From contig NZ_MZMV01000001.1 of the NCBI RefSeq assembly GCF_002210435.1, positions 62,001 through 126,000 on the forward strand: a stretch of 64,000 nucleotides of DNA, read 5' to 3'. Positions 7,238-14,411 of the stretch are shown here, one piece after another. Position 1 is the stretch's first letter. Each line of letters starts with the position of its first letter. A program made the position numbers and the translations under genes. The stretch is from Micromonospora wenchangensis. Its GTDB lineage: Bacteria; Actinomycetota; Actinomycetes; Mycobacteriales; Micromonosporaceae. A model generated the notes under the pieces. That model was not told where the DNA came from, ran no database searches, and saw only the letters and a list, made by a program, of their open reading frames with translations.

Positions 7238-9709
7238 TCAGCCCGTCGGGGCCCCGGCCGCGTCGTCGACCAGGTCGTTGACGCAGCGCAGCACCGGCCG
7301 GCCGGTCAACGCCGCCGGGTCCAGCGGGGTGCCGGAACGCACCGTGAACGTGACCGACTCCCCCGGCAGCAGGGTGACCAGCGCGGTGTCCACCTCGGCG
7401 GCCGGGTCGAGCCGGTCCGGGAACAGCGTCAGGTCCCGCAGCACGGTCCGCGCGGTGACCCGGACCCGCTGCCCGCCGTCGACCGCCTCCACCGTCGCCC
7501 CGTAGCGGGCCGCCGGCCAGTGCGCGTCCCGGTCCTCGGCGAAGAACCACAGGGCCCGCTCGGCGGTGTCCCCGGCCTCGGCGACCAGCAGCTCCCGGCG
7601 TTCCTCCTCGGCCACCGCCAGGTCCGCCGGCAGCGGCACCGTCACCGTCGCGTACGCCGGCACGTCGAGCGGGTACGAGGTCTTCGCCCTCGGCTCGCCG
7701 GTCAGCGTGGACCGGGTCACCGTCAGCGGGGCCCGCCACGGGGTGCCGGTCTCGTTCACCGCGATCAGGGCCAGCCCACCGTCGCGGGGCTGGACGGTGA
7801 GCAGCCGGTCGGCGTACGCCCGGCGCAGCGCGTACCACAGGGGTTTGCGGCGGCCGTCGCCGTCGACCGCCGACCAGGAGGTGACCGGCCAGCAGTCGTT
7901 GAGCTGCCAGACGATGGTGCCGGAGCAGACGTCCCGGTGCGACCGGAAGTGTTCCACCCCCAGCTTGATGGCCCGGGCCTGGTTGAGCTGGGTCAGGTAG
8001 TGCCAGTCGTCGAAGTCGGCCGGGGCGGGCAGGTGCGCGTCGAGGCCGCGTCGCAGCTTCGCGTCCCCGTCGGCGGCCTTCTGGTGGTGGGCCATCCCCG
8101 GCGAGTCGGGCGCGAGCGGATCGTCGGACAACGCCCGGCGCAGCGTCGCGTACGCCGGGGGCGCCTGGTAGCCGAACTCGGCGACGAACCGGGGGACGTA
8201 CTCGCGGTACTTCGTGTAGTCGTCGGTGTTCCAGACGTCCCAGATGTGCGTGGTGCCGTGCGCCGGGTCGTTGGGGTGGACCGCCTCACTGCCGGACCAC
8301 GGGCTGCCCGGCCAGTACGGTCGGGTCGGGTCCAGCTCGCCCACCACCCGGGGCAGCAGGTCGAGATAGAACCTGCGCCCCCAACTCCGGCCGGCCAGCG
8401 GCTCCTGCCAGTCCCAGTCGTGCCAGCCCCAGATGTTCTCGTTGTTGCCCGTCCACAGCACCAGCGACGGGTGGCCCGCCAGCCGGGTCACCTGCTCCCG
8501 CGCCTCCGCCTCGACCTCCGTGCCGAACGGCTCCTCCTCCGGGTACGCCGCGCAGGCGAACAGGAAGTCCTGCTGCACCAGCAGGCCGTGCTCGTCGGCG
8601 AGGGAGTAGAAGTCGGCCGACTCGTACCGGCCGCCGCCCCAGACCCGCAGCAGGTTGACGTTGGCGTCGGCGGCCTGGGTGAACCGGTGGGCCAGCCGGT
8701 CGCGGGTGACCCGGGTGGGGAACGCGTCGTCGGGGATCCAGTTGACGCCCCGGACCAGCACCGGCACGTCGTTGACGTGCAGGGTGAACGGGGTGCCGTG
8801 GGCGTCGGGCGTGGTGTCGAGGCGTACCGAGCGGAACCCGACCCGCTGCGACCAGGTGTCCAGCGGGCGGCCGTCGGCCGTCGCCAGGGTCACCGTCAGC
8901 GGGTGCAGCGGTTGTGCGCCGTACCCCCGGGGCCACCACAGCTCGGGGTCGGCGACGGTGAGCGTCAGCGCGGCCGTGCGCCGCCCGGCGGCGACGGTCG
9001 CCTCGCCGGTCACGCCGGCGACCTCGGCGCGGACGGTCAGCGGCGTGTCAGTCGCCCGCTCCACCGCGACGTGCAGCTCCACCCGGCCCCGGCCGTCGAC
9101 GACAGTCACCAGTGGACGGACGACGTCGAGCCGGGCGGTGGACCAGGCGTGCAGCCCGATCTCCTGCCAGATCCCGGCGGTGACCAGCGTCGGCCCCCAG
9201 TCCCAGCCGAAGTTGCAGGCCATCTTGCGGATGAACGGGAACGGCTCCGGGTAGGCGTTCGGCCGGTCGCCGAGCCGGTCCCGCTGCTCCTCGGCGTACC
9301 GGTACGCCGAGTCGAACCGGACGGCGAGGGTGTTCTCCCCCGGCCGCAGCGCTTGGGCAACGTCGAACCGGTACGACCGGTGCATGTTGGCGGTGCGGCC
9401 GACCTCGACGCCGTTGAGGGTGAGCGTGGCGACCGTGTCCAGCCCGGCGCAGACCAGCTCGACCCGGTCGTCGTCGCCGGGCCGGTGGACGAACGTGGTC
9501 GCGTACTCCCAGTCGGTGCGGCCGATCCAGGCGAGCGTCGTCTCGTTGGCGTCGAGGTAGGGGTCGTCGATCAGGCCGGCGGCGAGCAGGTCGGTGTGTA
9601 CGCAGCCCGGCACGGTGGCGGGCACCGCCCGGCCGGCGACGGCGTCGGGCACCTGCGGCCCGGACACCGCGCGCAACTGCCATCCCTCGTGCAACGCCTG
9701 ACGGTTCAC
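7238..9709 (-). CDS. Glycoside hydrolase family 2 beta-mannosidase
   Basis: 823 aa, GTG start in a GTGA overlap with the upstream permease. The architecture is that of GH2 beta-mannosidases: an N-terminal jelly-roll sugar-binding domain (about 1-190, with TVPGCVHTDLL and NFGWDWGP), an immunoglobulin-like domain (about 195-300), and a TIM barrel (about 310-600) with the acid/base Glu in GNNE (E424) and the nucleophile Glu in VAEFGY (E511). The rest is C-terminal beta-sandwich. It hydrolyses terminal beta-D-mannosides. No signal peptide is visible, so it should act in the cytoplasm on oligosaccharides brought in by the ABC importer encoded just upstream in the same operon. All catalytic features are present. 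Confidence 0.93.
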   Translation of the reverse strand: MNRQALHEGWQLRAVSGPQVPDAVAGRAVPATVPGCVHTDLLAAGLIDDPYLDANETTLAWIGRTDWEYATTFVHRPGDDDRVELVCAGLDTVATLTLNGVEVGRTANMHRSYRFDVAQALRPGENTLAVRFDSAYRYAEEQRDRLGDRPNAYPEPFPFIRKMACNFGWDWGPTLVTAGIWQEIGLHAWSTARLDVVRPLVTVVDGRGRVELHVAVERATDTPLTVRAEVAGVTGEATVAAGRRTAALTLTVADPELWWPRGYGAQPLHPLTVTLATADGRPLDTWSQRVGFRSVRLDTTPDAHGTPFTLHVNDVPVLVRGVNWIPDDAFPTRVTRDRLAHRFTQAADANVNLLRVWGGGRYESADFYSLADEHGLLVQQDFLFACAAYPEEEPFGTEVEAEAREQVTRLAGHPSLVLWTGNNENIWGWHDWDWQEPLAGRSWGRRFYLDLLPRVVGELDPTRPYWPGSPWSGSEAVHPNDPAHGTTHIWDVWNTDDYTKYREYVPRFVAEFGYQAPPAYATLRRALSDDPLAPDSPGMAHHQKAADGDAKLRRGLDAHLPAPADFDDWHYLTQLNQARAIKLGVEHFRSHRDVCSGTIVWQLNDCWPVTSWSAVDGDGRRKPLWYALRRAYADRLLTVQPRDGGLALIAVNETGTPWRAPLTVTRSTLTGEPRAKTSYPLDVPAYATVTVPLPADLAVAEEERRELLVAEAGDTAERALWFFAEDRDAHWPAARYGATVEAVDGGQRVRVTARTVLRDLTLFPDRLDPAAEVDTALVTLLPGESVTFTVRSGTPLDPAALTGRPVLRCVNDLVDDAAGAPTG

Positions 9710-10584
9710 GACTTCACCGCGCCTTCCATGATTCCCCTGACGATCTGCCGGCCGCCGACGAAGAGCATCACCAGCAGCGGGACCGTGGCGATGAACGCCC
9801 CCGCGAGCACCCGACGGTAGATGACGTAGTTACCGCTCGCCAGATCGGAGACGGCCACCATCGAGGTCGGGTAGTCGGTGCCGCTGAGCGTGATCAGCGG
9901 CCACTGGAAGTCGTTCCAGGTGGCCACGAAGGTGAGCAGGCCCAGCACCGCCAGGGCCGGGCGGATCGCCGGCAGCACGATGCTGCGGTAGATCCGCATG
10001 GTGGTCGCCCCGTCGACCCGGGCCGACTCGACCAGCTCGTCGGGGACGCTGTTGACGATGAACTGCCGCATGTAGAACACCCCGAACGCGGTGACCAGGC
10101 CGGGCGCGATGACCGCCAGCAGGGTGCCGTTCCAGCCGAGCCGGCCCATCACGATGTAGAGCGCGACGATGCCGAGCTGGTTGGGCACGGTGAGGGTGAG
10201 CACGACGAGCAGCATCAGCGCGTTGCTGCCCCGGAACCGCAGCTTGGCGAAGGCGAACCCGGCCAGCGAGCAGAAGAACAGCACCGAGGCGGTCACCACG
10301 GTCGACACGATGACGCTGTTGACCAGGGAGGCGGCGAAGTAGACGTCCTGGAGGGAGAAGACCTCGCGCACGTTGACCAGGAATTGGTCGCCGGGCACCA
10401 CCGCCGGGGGCAGCTTCGCCAGCGCCTCGTCGTCGCTGGTGGCGATGACGAACATCCAGTACAGCGGGAACGCGGCGAACAGGAAGGTCAACGACAGCAG
10501 CAGGTACGTGCCGAGGCCGGCCGGGGTGTCCTGCGGCGCGCGACCCGACAGGGCCGGCCGGCGCACCGCGTTCCTCGCGCTCAC
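9706..10584 (-). CDS. Carbohydrate ABC transporter permease, MalG type
   Basis: 292 aa from GTG 10584. Six membrane helices and the EAA-type loop near residue 190 (ELVESARVDGATTMRIYRSIVLP) identify the inner-membrane MalG/CUT1 subunit. The start is unusual: the GTG, its ribosome binding site AAGGGG and the first six codons all lie inside the second copy of a 54-bp-period direct repeat that begins in the tail of the upstream permease gene. The frame is open further upstream but there it overlaps that gene. It overlaps the beta-mannosidase by 4 bp. It should pair with the MalF-type permease and lipoprotein binding protein; no dedicated ATPase is present, so a shared MsiK-like ATPase probably powers the importer. 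Confidence 0.9.
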   Translation of the reverse strand: MSARNAVRRPALSGRAPQDTPAGLGTYLLLSLTFLFAAFPLYWMFVIATSDDEALAKLPPAVVPGDQFLVNVREVFSLQDVYFAASLVNSVIVSTVVTASVLFFCSLAGFAFAKLRFRGSNALMLLVVLTLTVPNQLGIVALYIVMGRLGWNGTLLAVIAPGLVTAFGVFYMRQFIVNSVPDELVESARVDGATTMRIYRSIVLPAIRPALAVLGLLTFVATWNDFQWPLITLSGTDYPTSMVAVSDLASGNYVIYRRVLAGAFIATVPLLVMLFVGGRQIVRGIMEGAVKS

Positions 10585-10648
10585 CGGTGTCCCCTTTCGT
10601 TCCCGACTGCGGGACTGCGCTGCGTTCCTCGCGCTCACCGGCGTCCCC
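10568..10648 (-). repeat. Direct repeat (2 x 27 bp, 54-bp period) bridging two permease genes
   Basis: On the minus strand GGGGACGCCGGTGAGCGCG (running on to 10622) and GGGGACACCGGTGAGCGCG (running on to 10568) are 27-bp copies with one mismatch, 54 bp apart. In the first copy the GGTGA supplies the TGA stop of the MalF-type gene; in the second the same GGTGA supplies the GTG start of the MalG-type gene. Confidence 0.85.
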
Positions 10649-11648
10649 CTGACAGGCGGTTGGTGAGCAGGGTGTTGAGCCCGGTCACCAGCAGGATGAT
10701 CAGGAACAGCGCCCAGGACATCGCGGCGGCGTAGCCGAGGTTGAGGTCCTTCCAGCCGACCTTGTAGATGAGCTGGGCGATGGTCTGCCACTCGCCGTTC
10801 GGCCCGCCGGTGGCGGCCTGCGCGTTGAGGTCGAACAGCATCGGCTCGGTGAACAGTTGCAGCCCACCGATGGTGGACAGCACCACCGTGAACACGATGA
10901 CCGGCTGGATCATCGGCACGGTGATCCGCCAGAGCTGCCGCCACGGCCCGGCCCCGTCGATCGCCGACGCCTCGTAGACGTCACGCGGGATGGACTGCAT
11001 GGCGGCCAGGTAGAGCAGGGCGTTGTAGCCGATCCACTTCCAGTTGACCATCGTGGCGATGGCGATCCAGGCGTGCGGCTTGTCGGCCCGCCAGTCGATC
11101 GCCGCGTCGCCCGTCCCGCCGATGCCCACCTCGGCGAGCAGCCAGTTCGCCATCCCGAAGCTGCGGGAGAAGAAGACGCTGAACACCATCGTCGAGGCCA
11201 CGATCGGGGTGACGTACGGCAGCAGCACCCCGACCCGCCACCAGGTCTGCGCCCGCAGCCTGCGGTTGAGCAGCGAGGCGACCACCAGCGCCAGCAGCAG
11301 TTGCGGCACCGAGGAGAGCAGGAAGATGCCGAACGTGTTGTAGAGCGCGTTCCAGAAGTCCTCGTCACCGCCGAGCCGGGTGAAGTTCGCGAGGCCGGCC
11401 CAGTAGGGCAGGGTAGGGTCGTCGAGCCGGTAGTTGCGCAGCGCGACCACCCCGTTGAACAGCAGCGGGAAGAGCCCGAAGACGCCGAACAGCAGGAAGA
11501 ACGGCGCGACCATCAGGTAGGGCAGGTAGCGCAGGTCGAACCGGTACAGCCGGTCGCGCCAGCCGGGCGACCGGTCGCCGGCCCCGGAGGCGTCGCGCTC
11601 CGGCCCGGTGCGGTGAGGTGACGGCGGCACGGCACGGGTGGTGGACAC
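10635..11648 (-). CDS. Carbohydrate ABC transporter permease, MalF type
   Basis: 337 aa, GTG start with GGAGGG 6 nt upstream. The first 40 residues are polar and basic, followed by a first membrane helix (LMVAPFFLLFGVFGLFPLLF) and five more. The EAA loop is EASAIDGAGPWRQLWRITVP, which contacts the ATPase. It is the inner-membrane partner of the MalG-type permease and lies between the binding-protein gene and that permease in the same operon. The stop codon is formed inside a repeat copy shared with the next gene. Confidence 0.93.
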   Translation of the reverse strand: MSTTRAVPPSPHRTGPERDASGAGDRSPGWRDRLYRFDLRYLPYLMVAPFFLLFGVFGLFPLLFNGVVALRNYRLDDPTLPYWAGLANFTRLGGDEDFWNALYNTFGIFLLSSVPQLLLALVVASLLNRRLRAQTWWRVGVLLPYVTPIVASTMVFSVFFSRSFGMANWLLAEVGIGGTGDAAIDWRADKPHAWIAIATMVNWKWIGYNALLYLAAMQSIPRDVYEASAIDGAGPWRQLWRITVPMIQPVIVFTVVLSTIGGLQLFTEPMLFDLNAQAATGGPNGEWQTIAQLIYKVGWKDLNLGYAAAMSWALFLIILLVTGLNTLLTNRLSGGRR

Positions 11649-11697
11649 GGGGCACCCTCCAGGGCCGGGGACGGTACGGGAGCGGGGCGGCGGACGG

Positions 11698-12978
11698 TCA
11701 GGAGGTGCGGGCCTTCTCCGCCTCCTTGACCGCCTCGGCCCAGGCGGCGTCCGGCTTCAGCGTCCCGTTCTGCACCCGGTTGATGACGTTCTCCACGGCC
11801 ACCCGGGTCGGGCCGTTCCGCTTGCCCAGGTACTGCGGGGTGAGCCCCTGCGCCATCTTCGGGAAGATCTGCCCGACCGGCGCGTCGTGGAAGAACGGGT
11901 TCTTGAACTCGGCGATCGCCGGGTCGGCGTAGAGCGCCGGCTGCGAGGGCAGGTTGCCGACCTTCTTGAAGATCTCGATCTGCTGCTCCGGCTGGACCAG
12001 CCACTCCAGCAGCTCGTACGCCTCGTCGATGTGCCTGCCCTGCTTGGGGATGGTGAGGAACGAGCCGCCCCAGTTGCCGCCGCCACCGGGCACCGCGGCG
12101 ATGTCCCACTTGCCCTGGGTGCCGGGCGCGGTGTCCTTGATGTGGCCGAGCATCCACGCCGGGCAGGCGAGGACGGCGAACGAACCGGCGGTGAAGCCCT
12201 TGTCCCAGTCGGCCTGGAAGCTGGCCAGGTTGGCCGAGAGACCGGCCTGGACCGCCCTGATCGTGTAGTCGAAGGCGACCTTCGGCCCCTGCTCCATCCG
12301 GAGCTGTTCCTGCTCGTCGTAGAAGCCGACCGGCTGCTGGCCCAGGATCGGGTTGAACAGGTTGGTGCCGGAGTCGAGGAACTTCTTCTTCGTCCGGCCG
12401 GTGTAGTCCTGGCCGACCTGGATGAACCTGTCCCAGGTGGGCCAGAGCGCGGAGACCTGGTCGCGGTCGGTGGGCAGCCCGGCGGCGGCGAACAGGTCGG
12501 TGCGGTAGCACATGGCCAGGCCGCCGACGTCGGTGCCGAGGCCGATCTGGGTCCTGCCGTCGGCCGACAGCGACTGCTTCCACTTCCACGGCAGGTACCT
12601 GCTCTCGTACGAGCCGGCGCCCTTGTCGAGCAGGTTGACGAACTTGTCGGACTGGCTGCGGAACTGGACCATGAAGCCCTCGTCGATGGCGGCGATGTCG
12701 GCCGCTCCGGAACCGGCGACGAGCTTCTTCTGGAGATCCTCGTGCTGGGCGTTGTACTCGCCCGAGTTGAGTTGGATCTTGATGTTGGGGTGGTCGGCCT
12801 CGTAGCGGGTCTTGAGGTCCTGGAGACCGAAGTCGCCCCAGAAATTGATCTTCAGGGTGACCTGGCCGTCCGTGCCGCCCGAGTCGGTGGTGCTCCTGCC
12901 GCTGCACGCCGCGACCAGCGTCAGGCTGACGGCACCGACCGCCGCCGCGCGGGCCCAGCGGGTCCAGGACCGTGTCAT
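11698..12978 (-). CDS. Extracellular sugar-binding lipoprotein of ABC importer
   Basis: 426 aa. I chose ATG 12978, which has GGAGG 7 nt upstream and places a lipoprotein signal at the N-terminus (WARAAAVGAVSLTLVAAC with lipobox Cys about residue 24); the open frame upstream would bury this signal. The mature part is a CUT1-family solute-binding protein (INFWGDFGLQDLKTRYEADHP near the start, WKQSLSADGRTQIGLGTDVGG in the hinge region). Lipid-anchored outside the membrane, it should deliver oligosaccharide, presumably manno-oligosaccharide from context, to the two permeases. First gene of the operon, behind a sigma70-type promoter. Confidence 0.92.
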   Translation of the reverse strand: MTRSWTRWARAAAVGAVSLTLVAACSGRSTTDSGGTDGQVTLKINFWGDFGLQDLKTRYEADHPNIKIQLNSGEYNAQHEDLQKKLVAGSGAADIAAIDEGFMVQFRSQSDKFVNLLDKGAGSYESRYLPWKWKQSLSADGRTQIGLGTDVGGLAMCYRTDLFAAAGLPTDRDQVSALWPTWDRFIQVGQDYTGRTKKKFLDSGTNLFNPILGQQPVGFYDEQEQLRMEQGPKVAFDYTIRAVQAGLSANLASFQADWDKGFTAGSFAVLACPAWMLGHIKDTAPGTQGKWDIAAVPGGGGNWGGSFLTIPKQGRHIDEAYELLEWLVQPEQQIEIFKKVGNLPSQPALYADPAIAEFKNPFFHDAPVGQIFPKMAQGLTPQYLGKRNGPTRVAVENVINRVQNGTLKPDAAWAEAVKEAEKARTS

Positions 12979-13050
12979 CTCATCCTCCGCGCACGCTGTG
13001 GGAACGCTCCTTACATCGAGGAACGTCGACTGAACCGGATAAGTGAGGCC

Positions 13051-13079
13051 ACCGTACGGGCCGCCCCGCACACTGTCAA
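13051..13079 (-). promoter_or_regulatory. Sigma70-type promoter of the sugar-importer operon
   Basis: On the minus strand TTGACA (13074-13079) and TACGGT (13051-13056) are separated by exactly 17 bp, about 70 bp ahead of the binding-protein ATG. This is the best-matching promoter in the window. Confidence 0.7.
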
Positions 13080-13091
13080 CGGCCGGTTAAC
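13075..13091. promoter_or_regulatory. Candidate LacI-family operator overlapping the -35
   Basis: GTCAACGGCCGGTTAAC is a 17-bp imperfect inverted repeat with half-sites GTCAAC and GTTAAC around 5 bp. It overlaps the TTGACA box of the importer promoter and lies in the divergent gap to the LacI gene, so binding there would block transcription. Confidence 0.45.
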
Positions 13092-13363
13092 AGCGCCCCC
13101 GGCCCGTAACCTGGGCGTCCTCCGGCACCCCCGACAGACGTGCCGGGTGGGGCCTTCCGGCAGGTGGAAGGGATAGCGCCGCCAGCGTCCCGCCCGGCAC
13201 GACCGGCACACTCAACCGAGCAAGCGAACCGGCCGATCATTCCGGCCGGGACCGGCCACGGCCGGGGACGACGACCCGACCGGGCACCGGTAGCGTGAGG
13301 ACCGCCGGCGACCCCGGCCCGAGAACGGCCTGCCCGGGCCGCGAGAAGTGGAGGGAAACGCCG

Positions 13364-14383
13364 GTGAAGCGGCCGACCATCGCCGACGTCGCCCGACGCG
13401 CCGGAGTGTCCAAGGGCGCGGTGTCGTACGCGCTCAACGGGCAGCCGGGCGTCTCGGAAGCCACCCGGCAACGCATCCTGGCGATCGCCACCGAGATCGG
13501 TTTCAGTCCGAGCAGCGCCGCCCGCGCGCTCTCCGGCGCCACCGCCAACGCCGTCGGCCTGGCCCTGTGCCGACCGGCCCGGATACTCGGCATCGAGCCG
13601 TTCTTCATGGAGCTGATCAGCGGCGTCGAGGCCGAACTCTCCGCCCGGTCGTACGCGCTGACCCTCCAGGTGGTCGCCGACCAGGAGGCGGAGATCGCGG
13701 TCTACCGCCGGTGGTGGGCCGAACGGCGGGTCGACGGGGTCCTCGTCTGCGACCTGCGGACCGACGACATCCGGGTGCCCGCCTTGGAGGAGCTGCAACT
13801 ACCCGCCGTGGTGATCGGCGGGCCGAGGCACACCGGCACGCTGGCCCACGTCTGGTCGGACGACGCGGCGGCGCTCGCCGAGGCGGTGGAGTACCTGGTC
13901 GCCCTCGGCCACCGCAAGATCGCCCGGATCGGCGGGCTGCCGTCGCTGCTGCACACCGAGATCCGTACCGACGCCTTCGCCGAGGTGTGCGGCCGGCTCG
14001 GGCTCACCGACGCGGCGACCGTGTGGTCGGACTACACCGGCGAGGAGGGGGCGCGCGCCACCCGGCGGCTGCTCAGCTCCGCCCGACGCCCCACCGCGGT
14101 GATCTACGACAACGACGTGATGGCGATCGCCGGGCTGGCCGTGGCCCAGGAGATGGGCCTCGGCGTCCCCACCGACCTGTCCATCGTGGCCTGGGACGAC
14201 TCCCCGCTCTGCCAACTGGTGCACCCGCCGCTGACCGCGCTCGGCCGGGACATCCCCGCCTACGGCGCGCACGCCGCCCGCCAGTTGCTCGCCGTCATCG
14301 CCGGTGAACCGGTGCGCGGGCTCCAGGACGAGACCGCGCACCTGACGCCCCGGGGCAGCACCGCGCCGCCCCGGGCGAGGTGA
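13364..14383 (+). CDS. LacI-family transcriptional regulator
   Basis: 339 aa. GTG 13364 is preceded by GGAGGG at 8 nt and gives the standard N-terminus KRPTIADVARRAGVSKGAVS, the LacI helix-turn-helix, with hinge helix about residues 45-60 (SSAARALSG). Residues about 62-330 are the periplasmic-binding-protein-like effector domain (WDDSPLCQLVHPPLTAL near its end). It is divergent from the sugar importer-mannosidase operon and is its probable repressor, released by a sugar, likely mannose- or mannobiose-like. The frame is open upstream of the chosen start, but that extension would precede the HTH with no family support. Confidence 0.92.
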   Translation: MKRPTIADVARRAGVSKGAVSYALNGQPGVSEATRQRILAIATEIGFSPSSAARALSGATANAVGLALCRPARILGIEPFFMELISGVEAELSARSYALTLQVVADQEAEIAVYRRWWAERRVDGVLVCDLRTDDIRVPALEELQLPAVVIGGPRHTGTLAHVWSDDAAALAEAVEYLVALGHRKIARIGGLPSLLHTEIRTDAFAEVCGRLGLTDAATVWSDYTGEEGARATRRLLSSARRPTAVIYDNDVMAIAGLAVAQEMGLGVPTDLSIVAWDDSPLCQLVHPPLTALGRDIPAYGAHAARQLLAVIAGEPVRGLQDETAHLTPRGSTAPPRAR

Positions 14384-14411
14384 ACCGGTTCATCTGAACC
14401 CGCCCCCGCGG

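Noticed and set aside
7107..7838. Upstream extension of the FAD oxidoreductase
   Set aside because: It runs inside the mannosidase gene in another frame; the Tat signal at 7106 marks the true start.
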